Part shown: one piece after another, positions 44,537 through 53,435 of the stretch
How positions within the stretch are numbered: position 1 is the first letter of the stretch
Layout of the letters: the number at the start of each line of letters is the position of its first letter
Notes under the pieces: model-generated
Databases searched by the model: none
What the model was told of the DNA's origin: nothing
The model's input: the letters and a program-made list of their open reading frames with translations, nothing else
Program-made: the position numbers and the translations under genes
Origin: Physcousia sp015060555
GTDB taxonomy: Bacteria; Bacteroidota; Bacteroidia; Bacteroidales; Bacteroidaceae
Assembly: GCA_015060555.1 (NCBI GenBank)
Contig: SUYG01000045.1
Span: forward strand, 186,001-250,000
DNA: 64,000 nucleotides
Reading direction: 5' to 3'

Positions 44537-44839
44537 TTATTTGAACTCGAAGAGGTTGATGAAACCTGTCATCGTGAACACGTTGCGCAGGTCGTTGTTC
44601 ATACCTGTGATATAGACATGAGCGCCTTTCGGCTTCACTGTCTTCAGGATGCTCAGGAAGATGCGCAGGCCACTGGATGAGATGTAGGAGAGTTCTGTGC
44701 AGTCGAGGATGACATCCTTGCCACTGGCTTCCATGAGGGGCTTCACTTCGCTCTCCACCTGCGGGGCTGCTGCGGTGTCCAGACGTCCTTTGAATTCTGC
44801 TACGAGGGCGCCGTCTTTTTCTAAAATGTTTGTTGTCAT
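44537..44839 (-). CDS. STAS-domain anti-sigma-factor antagonist-like protein
   Basis: 100 residues, a single STAS domain with ILDCTELSYISSSGLRIFL, where Ser54-Ser56 is the usual phosphorylation site. It directly follows the SpoIIE/HATPase gene (19-nt gap), so the phosphatase and kinase-like domains of that protein are its likely partners. A second STAS gene lies at 29594. Confidence 0.93.
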   Translation of the reverse strand: MTTNILEKDGALVAEFKGRLDTAAAPQVESEVKPLMEASGKDVILDCTELSYISSSGLRIFLSILKTVKPKGAHVYITGMNNDLRNVFTMTGFINLFEFK

Positions 44840-44858
44840 ATAAGAAGATTTTTTGAGT

Positions 44859-47288
44859 TTATAGATTCAAGTTGATATTTTGGTTTTGTGTGTTGAGTCG
44901 CTTGCGCAGCGTGAGGACGTTCTTGCCGTCCACGTATTCGTAGTTGATACTGTCCATGATCTGTCGTATGAGATGGATGCCCAGTCCGCCGATGGAGCGT
45001 TCTTCGGCTGAGAGGGTGGTGTCAACTTCTTCCTTCTCCGTGGGGTCGAAGGGCGAACCGCTGTCGCTGATGGTGAATTTCAGGCGGACATCGTTGGCTC
45101 TGGCATCGATGTCAATGTTTCCCGTCACTCCGGAGGGATAGGCATAGTTCATCACGTTGACGACAGCCTCTTCCAGTGCCAGATTCAACTGCATTGTCGT
45201 TGCCATGTCAACCCCGACTTCCTCACATACCTCTTCTACAAACTGTGCCAGTTCAGGCACTTTCTGCACATCGTTGGGCAGTGTGATGGTGCGGTGCATG
45301 TGTTCTGCTCGCATAGACTTGGTGTATTGGATGGCCAGCATCGTAAGGTCGTCGCTCTGCTCGGCATCGCCCACATAGGTTTGCACGGCTTTCGTCATCC
45401 TTTCGATGAGGTGTTGTGGTTTCTGTTCCTGGGCCTTGGCGCACGCTTCGGCAACAGCCGCCAGTCTGTCTTCGCCGAACAGCTCATGTTGCTTGTTCTC
45501 AGCCTCTGTCAGGCCGTCGGTGTAGAGGAAGATGGTGGTCTGGGGCGCTATCATGGTTTCTTGCGGTGTGTATTTCCAGTTCTGTATCACGCCGGCAGGG
45601 ATGTTCGAGTCGCAGGGCAGCAGTTGAATGCCGTCGCCCACGAGCAAGGGGGAGTCATGGCCGGCGTTGCTGTAGCGCAGACGTCCTGTGGGCAGGTCCA
45701 GTGCGCCTGCGAAGAGCGTCACGAACATATTTGACTCGTTCTGGTCGCTGAGAGTGTTGTTGATTTGTGACAGAATGCGGTCGGGTTGCGATTCGTGCTG
45801 TGAGATGGTGCGGAAGAGGCTGCGTGTGACAGCCATCACCAGAGAGGCCGGCACGCCCTTTCCGCTCACGTCACCGATGCAGAAGAACAGCTTCTCGTCG
45901 CGGATGTAGAAGTCATAGAGGTCGCCGCCGACAGCTTTCGCGGGTGCCAAGGCGCCGAAGATGTCGATGTCATCGCGGTCGGGGTAGGGCGGGAACAGCT
46001 TGGGCAGCATGGACATCTGTATCTCGCTGGCCACCTTCAGCTCGCTCTGTATCGAGGCTTTGGCGGCCGTGGAGACTTGTAGCTCGTTGATATAATGTGC
46101 CAGTGAGGACTGCATCTCCTCAAAGGAGTCGCGCATATTGCGGATCTCGTCGTGGGTGGAGATCTTTGGCAGCGGCTTGTTGAAGTGTCCCTTGGCAATT
46201 TCCTGAGAGGCAAGTGCCAACTGCTTCAGCGGCCATATTTGTGCTCGTACGACCAGATTCAGCACGATTGAGATGAGCACCAGCATCACCACCAGCAGAA
46301 TCAGCATCGAACGCCGCAGGATGTTGGGCTGTTCCATGATCTTGGATTCTGGCATCGTGAAACTCACCGACCATTGCACACGTGGCACGGGGGCGTAATA
46401 GACAATGGTGCTTTCGTCGTGGGCTTTATCGTCTGTTGCCATGTAGGTGACATCTTCCTGCAGCGTGTCCGTACCGCGTTTCCAGCTCAGCATTCGGCTG
46501 GCCAGGTTCAGGTAGTCGGTGTCCTGCAACTGGGTAGCATGGTCTATGACATTCACGGTTTGAATCCATTCGGGCTCGGGGTGGCAGACATATTGCGAGT
46601 CGCGGCTGAGCACGATAACGCGTGAGTAGGGATAGGGCTTGGCATCCTCCACGATATCGCGTACCCAGTCCAGCGCCACATCGGCGCACAGCACGGCATA
46701 GAGGCTGTCCTCCGCATCGTAGAGCGGTACGGAGTAGGTGACCATTGCTCGCTTCGTGGACATGGAATCTACGTAGGGCAGACACCAGTAACCCTTTTCC
46801 AGTATATTGGTGTAGATCCAGTTGCTGTCCGTCTCCAGATAGCAGAAGTCATTGTCGGGACCGCCAATCTCGTCGGCTGCCAGCTCGCCCGTCAGCGGGT
46901 CGCGTGTCACCGTGGGGGCATAGTAGCGTCCCAGGTCGGGAAAGAAGTTCTCGCGGTAGAGGAGCGTGGCAGCGGCGATGTCGTTGTTCTTGCTGATGAG
47001 GCGGTACAGCAGCTCATAGCACAGCGATTCGTCCTGCGTGTTGCGGTCAGCGAAGGCTGCAGCCGTCTCTACGGCCGTCTCCACGTTGGAGATACGGCTG
47101 TCGATGTCGGCGAGCACGCCGTCCATGGCGCGGCCGGCTTGGCGGTTGGTCTCATCAGCAACGACATCCCTCACACGCTTCATCTGGTAGAATCCGCCTG
47201 TGAGCATGATGATGGTGATGAGGACAAACACCAGCAGCGAGGTGCGGGTGGCCACAGAGTCCTTCAGTAAATCGTTCAAGAACTTCAT
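44859..47288 (-). CDS. membrane sensor with Cache, HAMP, SpoIIE phosphatase and HATPase domains
   Basis: 809 residues. Two membrane segments (about 14-34 and 328-350) enclose a periplasmic dCache-like sensor (YWCLPYVDSMSTKRAMVTYSVP). A HAMP domain (about 350-402) and a coiled coil (about 402-430) lead to a PP2C/SpoIIE domain (about 435-640: PAKAVGGDLYDFY, CIGDVSGKGVPASL, YSNAGHDSPLL, LYTDGLTEAEN). The C-terminal HATPase (about 665-800) has NLALEEAVVNVMNYAYP, DSGSPFDP and SIGGLGIHLI. Phosphatase and kinase-like domain are thus in one chain, with a STAS substrate gene downstream. The ligand is unknown. Confidence 0.93.
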   Translation of the reverse strand: MKFLNDLLKDSVATRTSLLVFVLITIIMLTGGFYQMKRVRDVVADETNRQAGRAMDGVLADIDSRISNVETAVETAAAFADRNTQDESLCYELLYRLISKNNDIAAATLLYRENFFPDLGRYYAPTVTRDPLTGELAADEIGGPDNDFCYLETDSNWIYTNILEKGYWCLPYVDSMSTKRAMVTYSVPLYDAEDSLYAVLCADVALDWVRDIVEDAKPYPYSRVIVLSRDSQYVCHPEPEWIQTVNVIDHATQLQDTDYLNLASRMLSWKRGTDTLQEDVTYMATDDKAHDESTIVYYAPVPRVQWSVSFTMPESKIMEQPNILRRSMLILLVVMLVLISIVLNLVVRAQIWPLKQLALASQEIAKGHFNKPLPKISTHDEIRNMRDSFEEMQSSLAHYINELQVSTAAKASIQSELKVASEIQMSMLPKLFPPYPDRDDIDIFGALAPAKAVGGDLYDFYIRDEKLFFCIGDVSGKGVPASLVMAVTRSLFRTISQHESQPDRILSQINNTLSDQNESNMFVTLFAGALDLPTGRLRYSNAGHDSPLLVGDGIQLLPCDSNIPAGVIQNWKYTPQETMIAPQTTIFLYTDGLTEAENKQHELFGEDRLAAVAEACAKAQEQKPQHLIERMTKAVQTYVGDAEQSDDLTMLAIQYTKSMRAEHMHRTITLPNDVQKVPELAQFVEEVCEEVGVDMATTMQLNLALEEAVVNVMNYAYPSGVTGNIDIDARANDVRLKFTISDSGSPFDPTEKEEVDTTLSAEERSIGGLGIHLIRQIMDSINYEYVDGKNVLTLRKRLNTQNQNINLNL

Positions 47289-47318
47289 GAGTGAAGAATC
47301 TTAAGAGTTTTAGAGTGT

Positions 47319-48602
47319 TCAGTTTTTCAATCTGGCATAGGCTTCGCCCATCAGGATATGGTCGCCGCTGTGGCAGATGTCCACTTCAATGCCTTTCTGG
47401 AAGATGAGTACCACGTCCGAGCCGCCGAACTGGAAGAAGCCCATTTCGTCGCCACGGCGCAGCTGCTGGCCCACATGGAGTTCGGGAATCCAGTTGACGC
47501 TGCAGATTTGCGACATGCCCACGGGCAGCATGGCCACATAGCCGTACTGCTCAGTCTGGATGATGGCGCAGAGGCGGGTCTCCACCATCTGGAAGCCGAG
47601 ATCGTTCTGGTAGTAGTACAACTTACTGTCATTATCCCACATTGTGTAGCCACCTCCGGCCGACACTCCGGGCACCCTGCGCATTTCGCGCAGCACACCA
47701 TCCACGGGGGCGTGGAAGCGGTGGTAGTCGTTCACGTCCAGGAAGGTATGCGTCAGCGTGCCGCCGGCGAAGATATCTTTGTATTGTGAGTCCTTGCCGA
47801 TGAGCTGTGAGATATCCGAGATCATGGCTGTCTTGACATGCAGCTTCTCATCCTCGGTATATACGAGCTGGTTGTCATCGTCGATGGCCCAGGTGAATTT
47901 AGGCCATGAGTCCACAGGCGCTACCACCTCCGCGTCGGCGATTGGGCGCATATCGGGCGATGCCAGACGGCGTGCGAAGAATTCGTTGAAGGTCTTCCAT
48001 TGGTTGCCTTCGCCGTACCAGCCTTTGTCCAGACCCCAGTCCGGATCGTCCTTGACCATGTTGTAGTAGGTCTCATTCCAACTCTCCTCGGTATTCAAGA
48101 AGTCGCCCCAGGTGCTGCTGTAGGTGGAGAGCCATGTCGAGAAGGGCTCTACGAACTCCACGGTGGGGTAGAAGTAGCCGCGGTCTCTCAGCTCGTCCAA
48201 CGGCTGATCTACGACGAACCAGAAGTACCCGATGCCCTGATCCGTGCGACCGTAGAGCGAGCGGCCGTACTCGTTTGGTGCTGTGCGAATCATCACATCC
48301 CACGGCAGCTGGCGCACGTTCCAGTCCACGAAGTCGTAGAATTCCGTGAGCGTCTGTGCCGGGTTGTAGTCGCGGTCGGGGTTAATCTCTGCAGCCTGTG
48401 CGATGGCGTGGCTGAGCAGGCGCTTCACCTCGGGGTTCGTATTGCAGATCTTGATGAGTTCCGTGGTGGCCTTGGTGTGCAATCCTGTGGGATGCACCTG
48501 TCCGCTGCCCTTTTCGCTGTCGTCAGTGCACGCCGTGAACGTTGTCATGCCCATCAGCATGGCCAAAACCAGAATACCAGTATGTAGTGCGTTGAATTTC
48601 AT
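47319..48602 (-). CDS. exported phosphatidylserine decarboxylase-like lipoprotein
   Basis: 427 residues with a signal peptide and lipobox (MTTFTACTD). The C-terminal part matches the PSD family: NEFFARRLASPDMRPI (about 212), VVAPVDSWP, FLDVNDYHRFHAPVDGVL (about 290), and GFFQFGGSDVVLIFQKG (about 390), where Gly-Ser is the usual self-cleavage site that makes the pyruvoyl group. The N-terminal 200 residues are an extra domain. Normal PSDs are cytoplasmic-membrane enzymes without a lipobox, so an exported version is notable; activity on other lipids or amino acids is possible. Confidence 0.82.
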   Translation of the reverse strand: MKFNALHTGILVLAMLMGMTTFTACTDDSEKGSGQVHPTGLHTKATTELIKICNTNPEVKRLLSHAIAQAAEINPDRDYNPAQTLTEFYDFVDWNVRQLPWDVMIRTAPNEYGRSLYGRTDQGIGYFWFVVDQPLDELRDRGYFYPTVEFVEPFSTWLSTYSSTWGDFLNTEESWNETYYNMVKDDPDWGLDKGWYGEGNQWKTFNEFFARRLASPDMRPIADAEVVAPVDSWPKFTWAIDDDNQLVYTEDEKLHVKTAMISDISQLIGKDSQYKDIFAGGTLTHTFLDVNDYHRFHAPVDGVLREMRRVPGVSAGGGYTMWDNDSKLYYYQNDLGFQMVETRLCAIIQTEQYGYVAMLPVGMSQICSVNWIPELHVGQQLRRGDEMGFFQFGGSDVVLIFQKGIEVDICHSGDHILMGEAYARLKN

Positions 48603-48651
48603 GAGTCTAAGATGATGAACTTATAGCTATATGTTGAATAGTTTGAAATAA

Positions 48652-49446
48652 TCAGAAAGCTTGCAGCGTGAATCCGCCAACGAAATAGAGGTCGCGGGAG
48701 TTGGGGTTACCCGTGAGCTGCAGGAACAAGGGAATCTTGAAGCGATCCGTCACCTCGATGGCCTTTGTCACACGTAGCGTGATGTTCGTGCAGCGGAAAC
48801 CATCGCAGTCGTAGTAGCTGGTGGCATAGGGCACTACGCCCACGGTACCCTCCCAGTCGCACGTCGCCAAACGAAATGGCGCTGTCAGCTCGAAGTACGA
48901 CGAATAAGCGCGTTTGTCACTCTTATTCAGACCGTCGTTACCGGCGAAGATGGTTTGCCATGATGCTCGCAGGAAGCCGAAGTCATAGCCCACCGAAGCC
49001 TCGAATACGTGGTTCGTCTCGTTTTTCTTGTAGTTGAAATAGGGCGTTCCGGCCTCTGTTGTCCAGTAGTCTGTGATGCCTATCGTCAGTCCCTTGATGG
49101 TGTAGGATAGGGTTAGGTCGATTTCCTTGAAGTCATTCCAGTCGGCAAAGCCTACATTGCCCCATGCCGACAGACTCAGCCCTTGCCAGCTGACGCCTGC
49201 CGTGGGCTGCAAGGCGGCGCTGCCCTGCTTCATGCCGCGCCAGATGAACTGGCTCACGACATCCAAACCCAGCGTGGCCTCCACTTTGCTCTTCGCAGGT
49301 GCTGCTGCTACCTCGGTGGTTACCACGCCTTCCGGCGCTGTCTGAGGCGCCACACCTAAATTATCTTGCGCACGTGCGCTTGCGTGCGCGCAGCATACCA
49401 GAACAGCTGTGAGAACAGTGCCCTTGATTCTTGCCTTTTGTATCAT
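48652..49446 (-). CDS. putative outer-membrane beta-barrel protein (TorF/porin-like)
   Basis: The start chosen is ATG 49446 (MIQKARIKGTVLTAVLVCCAHASARAQ), 264 residues; the frame upstream overlaps the promoter. The signal peptide is clear. The mature part has a spaced alternating pattern of beta strands, WRGMKQGSAALQPTAGVSW, LTLSYTIKGLTIGITDYW and a final aromatic strand DLYFVGGFTLQAF, as in 12-14 strand barrels (Gcw_chp/TorF type). It is the first gene of the five-gene operon. Confidence 0.75.
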   Translation of the reverse strand: MIQKARIKGTVLTAVLVCCAHASARAQDNLGVAPQTAPEGVVTTEVAAAPAKSKVEATLGLDVVSQFIWRGMKQGSAALQPTAGVSWQGLSLSAWGNVGFADWNDFKEIDLTLSYTIKGLTIGITDYWTTEAGTPYFNYKKNETNHVFEASVGYDFGFLRASWQTIFAGNDGLNKSDKRAYSSYFELTAPFRLATCDWEGTVGVVPYATSYYDCDGFRCTNITLRVTKAIEVTDRFKIPLFLQLTGNPNSRDLYFVGGFTLQAF

Positions 49447-49466
49447 AATTTTATCATTTGGCACTG

Positions 49467-49498
49467 CAAAGGTACGTATTATCTTTTTTTCCACCAAA
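49467..49498 (-). promoter_or_regulatory. promoter of the porin-PSD-SpoIIE-STAS-M16 operon
   Basis: On the minus strand TTTG (49495-49498) and TACCTTTG (49467-49474) are 20 bp apart, an excellent match to the Bacteroidetes -33/-7 consensus, 20 nt before the start codon. Confidence 0.85.
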
Positions 49499-49566
49499 AG
49501 AAATCCCTATTTTCTTATTATCTCCCCTTCAATCAAGATGTTGAGGACGATGGGCATACAATGAAA

Positions 49567-49598
49567 CAGCGGGCGGCATCGGAGGATGCTGCCCGCTG
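49567..49598 (-). terminator. terminator of gap
   Basis: CAGCGGGCGGCATC and GATGCTGCCCGCTG make a 14-bp stem with one G-T pair and a 4-nt loop, 36 nt beyond the gap stop. The T tract is weak. Confidence 0.6.
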
Positions 49599-49633
49599 CA
49601 TGGTTCTGTCAAAGACAGTGTTGTGGTGCGGAA

Positions 49634-50659
49634 TTACTTCAGCTCAGCGAGGTACTTGATGGTGCGAACCATCTGGCTGGTGTAGCTGTTCTCGTTGTCG
49701 TACCAAGCAACAACCTGTACGAGGCTGTTGCCGTCGCCGATCTTGCTGACCATGGTCTGGTTAGCGTCGAAGAGAGAACCGAACTTCATGCCGATGATGT
49801 CGCTGGAAACCAGCTTCTCCTCGGTGTAGCCGAAGCTCTCGTTGGTGGCAGCCTTCATAGCAGCGTTGATGCCCTCAACAGTAACCTCACCCTTCACAAC
49901 AGCGTGCAGGATCGTGGTGGAACCGGTGGGAGTCGGAACGCGCTGAGCAGCACCGATCAGCTTGCCGTTGAGCTCGGGGATAACGAGGCCGATAGCCTTA
50001 GCAGCACCCGTGCTGTTGGGAACGATGTTCTGGGCACCGGCACGGGCACGCTGAACATCACCCTTGCGCTGAGGACCGTCGAGAATCATCTGGTCGCCAG
50101 TGTAAGCGTGAACGGTGGTCATGATACCGCTCTGGATGGGAGCGAAGTCGTTCAGAGCCTTCGTCATGGGAGCCAGGCAGTTGGTGGTGCAAGAAGCTGC
50201 GCTGATCACGGTGTCAGCGGGAGTCAGAGTCTTGTGGTTCACGTTGTAAACGATGGTGGGGAGGTCATTGCCTGCGGGAGCAGAGATGACAACCTTCTTA
50301 GCACCAGCGGTCAGGTGAGCAGAAGCCTTCTCCTTGGAAGTATAGAAACCTGTGCACTCCAGAACGACATCAACGTCCAGCTTGCCCCAAGGCAGCTCGG
50401 CAGCGTTAGGAATAGCATAGATAGTGATCTTCTTGCCATCGACGACGATGTAGTCTTCGCCAGCTTCAACAGTGTGCTTGTTCTCGCCGAACTTGCCGCA
50501 GAAACCACCCTGAGCGGTGTCATACTTCAGCAGGTGAGCCAGCATCTTGGGGCTGGTGAGGTCGTTGATAGCGACTACTTCATAACCTTCAGCCTCGAAC
50601 ATCTGACGGAAAGCGAGGCGACCAATACGGCCAAAGCCGTTAATTGCAACTTTTGTCAT
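49634..50659 (-). CDS. gap: glyceraldehyde-3-phosphate dehydrogenase, type I
   Basis: 341 residues. NAD-binding AINGFGRIGRL at residues 5-15, Asp33 at the NAD ribose position (NAD preference), and the catalytic Cys157 in SAASCTTNCLAP are present, with the C-terminal WYDNENSYTSQMVRT signature. A standard glycolytic enzyme. Codon use is more uniform than in neighbours (for example repeated aac, ggt and ctg), as expected of a highly expressed gene. The upstream gap of about 190 nt has a long leader before the start. Confidence 0.98.
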   Translation of the reverse strand: MTKVAINGFGRIGRLAFRQMFEAEGYEVVAINDLTSPKMLAHLLKYDTAQGGFCGKFGENKHTVEAGEDYIVVDGKKITIYAIPNAAELPWGKLDVDVVLECTGFYTSKEKASAHLTAGAKKVVISAPAGNDLPTIVYNVNHKTLTPADTVISAASCTTNCLAPMTKALNDFAPIQSGIMTTVHAYTGDQMILDGPQRKGDVQRARAGAQNIVPNSTGAAKAIGLVIPELNGKLIGAAQRVPTPTGSTTILHAVVKGEVTVEGINAAMKAATNESFGYTEEKLVSSDIIGMKFGSLFDANQTMVSKIGDGNSLVQVVAWYDNENSYTSQMVRTIKYLAELK

Positions 50660-50855
50660 TTTCTTTTTTTTGTTGTTTAAAGAATGAATAAAAAGATGGT
50701 TGAATAATGTTTCTTTTTGGTTACACGAACGAGTGTCTCATTTTTACCCGCAATTACAGTATTCAGCACTCTTACAAGCGGCAAAAAGCAGGGCTGCGAG
50801 CACTAAAATGAGGTATTTTTGGGCCTTTTTGGACATTTTTTCTCGTTTTACGCGG

Positions 50856-50863
50856 CAAAAGTA
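50856..50863 (-). promoter_or_regulatory. -7 promoter box of gap
   Basis: Reverse complement TACTTTTG. It implies a 5' leader of about 190 nt for gap, and lies back to back with the mscL start region. Confidence 0.55.
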
Positions 50864-50913
50864 CAAAATTTGTTTTATATTCGCGCCATGAAACCCCTAA
50901 AATAATCAAAATT

Positions 50914-51318
50914 ATGGCAAATTTTATTCAAGAATTCAAAGACTTCGCAATGCGAGGTAATGTGATGGACATGGCAGTCGGTGTTATCATCGGCGGCGCT
51001 TTCGGTAAAATCGTATCCTCTTTGGTGGACGATGTGCTGATGCCTCTTGTAGGTATGATCACCGGCAATGTTGACTTCACGACGCTGGCATTCCAGATTG
51101 GCGAAGGCGAGGATGCTGCTGTGCTGAAGTACGGTAACTTCATCCAGAACACCATCGACTTCCTGATTGTGGCCTTCTGTATTTTCTGCATGATCAAGGC
51201 TATCAATGCTGCCACGAAGAAGAAGGAAGCTCCCGCTCCCGAAGAGCCCGCTGCTCCGGCTGCTCCCACACAGGAGGAACTCCTCACCGAAATCCGCGAC
51301 TTGCTGGCTAAGAAGTAA
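50914..51318 (+). CDS. mscL: large-conductance mechanosensitive channel (MscL)
   Basis: 134 residues, the family's normal size. The first amphipathic helix and TM1 carry FKDFAMRGNVMDMAVGVIIGGAFGKIVSSLVDDVLMP; TM2 is NTIDFLIVAFCIFCMIKAIN (about 73-92). The C-terminal helical bundle is KKEAPAPEEPAAPAAPTQEELLTEIRDLL. It opens on membrane stretch as an osmotic safety valve. A terminator follows. Confidence 0.97.
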   Translation: MANFIQEFKDFAMRGNVMDMAVGVIIGGAFGKIVSSLVDDVLMPLVGMITGNVDFTTLAFQIGEGEDAAVLKYGNFIQNTIDFLIVAFCIFCMIKAINAATKKKEAPAPEEPAAPAAPTQEELLTEIRDLLAKK

Positions 51319-51366
51319 ACGTGCTATTGTAGGTGACGCCTCGCGCGCGTTCCTATTTATAAATAG

Positions 51367-51397
51367 GCCCTGTTGACACGTTTCAACAGGGCTTTTT
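51367..51397. terminator. terminator of mscL, shared with the convergent ABC gene
   Basis: GCCCTGTTGA (51367-51376) and TCAACAGGGC (51383-51392) pair over 10 bp with a 6-nt loop and a T5 tract. The ABC gene stop lies within the right arm. Confidence 0.9.
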
Positions 51398-52747
51398 CAG
51401 TTCCAGGCTGTGGGTGATTCCGTGCGGTAGCTCCTCGGCGTAGTGCGAGACGATGATGAGTGTCACCTCGGGCTTCTGGCAGTAGTCTTCAATGATGTCT
51501 GTGGCCAGCAGGCGTCGTTCATCGTCGAGGCCGTGGAAGGGTTCGTCCAGGATGAGCAGGTCCGGCTCCTTCACGAAGGCTCGCGTGAGCAGGCACAGGC
51601 GCTGCTCGCCGCTGCTGAGTTGCAGGAAGGGGCGGTCGGCCAGCTCTGCGATGCCAAAGCGTTGCATCCACGCCACACACTGTGCGCGTTGTTCCGGGCG
51701 TGGCCGCACGTAGAGGCCTACGCTGTCGTGCAGTCCGCTGGCCACGATGTCGATGGCTGGCAGGTCCTTCAGGTAGGCACGGTGCATCTCGGGGCTTACA
51801 TATCCTATGTGTCGCTTGATGTCCCAGATGCTCTCGCCTGTGCCGCGGCGTCGGCCGAAGAGCTCGATGTCGCAGGCATAGGCCTGCGGGTTGTCGGCGC
51901 AGACAAGGCTTAGCAGCGTGGACTTGCCCGAGCCGTTCTTGCCCGAGAGCGCCCAGCGCTCGCCTTTGTGCACGGTCCAGTTCAAGTCCTTCAGTATGGT
52001 GCGTTCGCCGTAGCGTATGGTGACGTGGGAGAAGCGGAGGATTGTATTAATGAACAGTGAAGTAGTGGAAAGTGAAAAATTCGTTTTACGATTGTCGGTC
52101 GAACATGATTGCTCTTCAGCGGATTCCGGTAATGTGTATTTTTCATTTTCCAATTTCCCATTTTTCATTTCTATCACATTTGTGATAAAGTTGGGAATGT
52201 CTTTCTTGCGGCTTACTACCAGGATGACTTGCAGCCCTTCTTCGCGAATCAGCTGTTCGAGCGTGTCGCGCAGCTGCTGGCGTGCTTCGGTGTCGAGGCC
52301 TATGAAGGGATTGTCCAGGATGAGCAGACGAGGGTGGGAGAGAAGTGCGCGCTGCAACTGGTACTTGCGGAGCTCGCCACTGGAGAGGCTGATGAGCGGC
52401 TGCCCGTTCACCATCGGCGTGTCCTCGTCGATGTCATGCTGGTTCCAGCGCTTCTGCAGGTAGTAGGTGGTGTCTGCGTCTCCGTAGCTGTCGCGAAAAG
52501 TCATCACTTTGATGTTCTCGCTGACGAGGCGGTTGTTGGCATCGCCGAAGTCGTATCTCACCTCGTTGCCATAGAGCAGTGGCCAGCGACCTGTGAGGAT
52601 CTCCACCAGGCGTGTCTTGCCCGAACCGTTGGGGCCGAGAATTGCCACCTGCTCGCCCTCATAGATGTCGAGGGTGACAGGCTCCGCCATCCGGTGGTTG
52701 GGATGGCGCGGCACACCATTTTCTATATGTATGACAGCGCGTTTCAC
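51383..52747 (-). CDS. double ABC ATPase protein (ModF-like)
   Basis: 454 residues, GTG start, no membrane segments. Two ABC domains: the first (about 1-185) with Walker A ILGPNGSGKTRL, signature LSSGELRKYQLQRAL and LLILDNPFIGLD; the second (about 235-454) with LSGKNGSGKSTLL, LSSGEQRLCLL and LLILDEPFHGLDDER. This is the layout of ModF/PhrA-type ATPases of unknown partner. The linker (about 190-235) is low complexity and is encoded by microrepeat-like DNA (gaaatgaaaaatgggaaattgg). Confidence 0.9.
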   Translation of the reverse strand: MKRAVIHIENGVPRHPNHRMAEPVTLDIYEGEQVAILGPNGSGKTRLVEILTGRWPLLYGNEVRYDFGDANNRLVSENIKVMTFRDSYGDADTTYYLQKRWNQHDIDEDTPMVNGQPLISLSSGELRKYQLQRALLSHPRLLILDNPFIGLDTEARQQLRDTLEQLIREEGLQVILVVSRKKDIPNFITNVIEMKNGKLENEKYTLPESAEEQSCSTDNRKTNFSLSTTSLFINTILRFSHVTIRYGERTILKDLNWTVHKGERWALSGKNGSGKSTLLSLVCADNPQAYACDIELFGRRRGTGESIWDIKRHIGYVSPEMHRAYLKDLPAIDIVASGLHDSVGLYVRPRPEQRAQCVAWMQRFGIAELADRPFLQLSSGEQRLCLLTRAFVKEPDLLILDEPFHGLDDERRLLATDIIEDYCQKPEVTLIIVSHYAEELPHGITHSLELKKPC

Positions 52748-52775
52748 AAATCAGTAGAATAAAAACGTTGCTTCT

Positions 52776-53345
52776 TCACCCTTCCAGCCCGTGAATCTTA
52801 TCTTTGTTCTTGCGTACAAACTCCTTCCAGGACTTAGCACCTCCGGCAACTGTCGGGCGTGAGCTCTCTATGAAGTGGCAGTAGGCAGCCGCCAGACCGT
52901 CGGTGGCGTCGAGCCAGGGCAGCATGGCATCATCGGGAATCTTCATCATCTGCTTGAGCATATAGGCCACTTGCTCCTTCGAGGCGCCGCCTTGTCCCGT
53001 GATGGCCATCTTGATTTGCATCGGGGCATATTCGTGGATGGGCACCTGCCGGCTGATGGCTGCAGCCATGGCCACGCCCTGTGCGCGTCCCAGCTTCAGC
53101 ATCGACTGCACATTCTTCCCGAAGAACGGAGCCTCAATGGCCACCTCGTCGGGCAGATAACCCTCGATGATGCTGGTGATGCGCTCGAAGATGCGCCCCA
53201 GCTTCAGGTAGTGGTCGGCGTACTTGCGCAGGTCGATGACGCCCATCGTCACCATTTCAGCCTTGCGGCCTGTGACTTTGATGACGCCATAGCCCATGAT
53301 CGTGGTGCCGGGGTCGATGCCTAATATGATGCGTTCTGCTTCCAC
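52776..53345 (-). CDS. ruvC: crossover junction endodeoxyribonuclease RuvC
   Basis: 189 residues, GTG start. RuvC cuts Holliday junctions as a dimer. Acidic catalytic residues: Asp11 in LGIDPGTTIMGYG, Glu in VAIEAPFFGKN (about 70), and Asp residues in LDATDGLAAAYCH (about 145). A microrepeat spacer separates it from the DUF4286 gene upstream. Confidence 0.97.
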   Translation of the reverse strand: MEAERIILGIDPGTTIMGYGVIKVTGRKAEMVTMGVIDLRKYADHYLKLGRIFERITSIIEGYLPDEVAIEAPFFGKNVQSMLKLGRAQGVAMAAAISRQVPIHEYAPMQIKMAITGQGGASKEQVAYMLKQMMKIPDDAMLPWLDATDGLAAAYCHFIESSRPTVAGGAKSWKEFVRKNKDKIHGLEG

Positions 53346-53435
53346 TTGAATCCTGAATCCTGAATCCTGAATCTTGAATACTGAATCCTGAATCTTGAAA
53401 CCTGAATCTTGAATCTTGAATCCTGAATCTTGAAA
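53346..53435. repeat. tandem microrepeat (aatc(c/t)tg, 7-10 nt), about 11 units
   Basis: The gap is almost only copies of tcctgaa/tcttgaa/tactgaa, a very regular example of the spacer microrepeats. It runs between ruvC and the DUF4286 gene. Confidence 0.95.
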
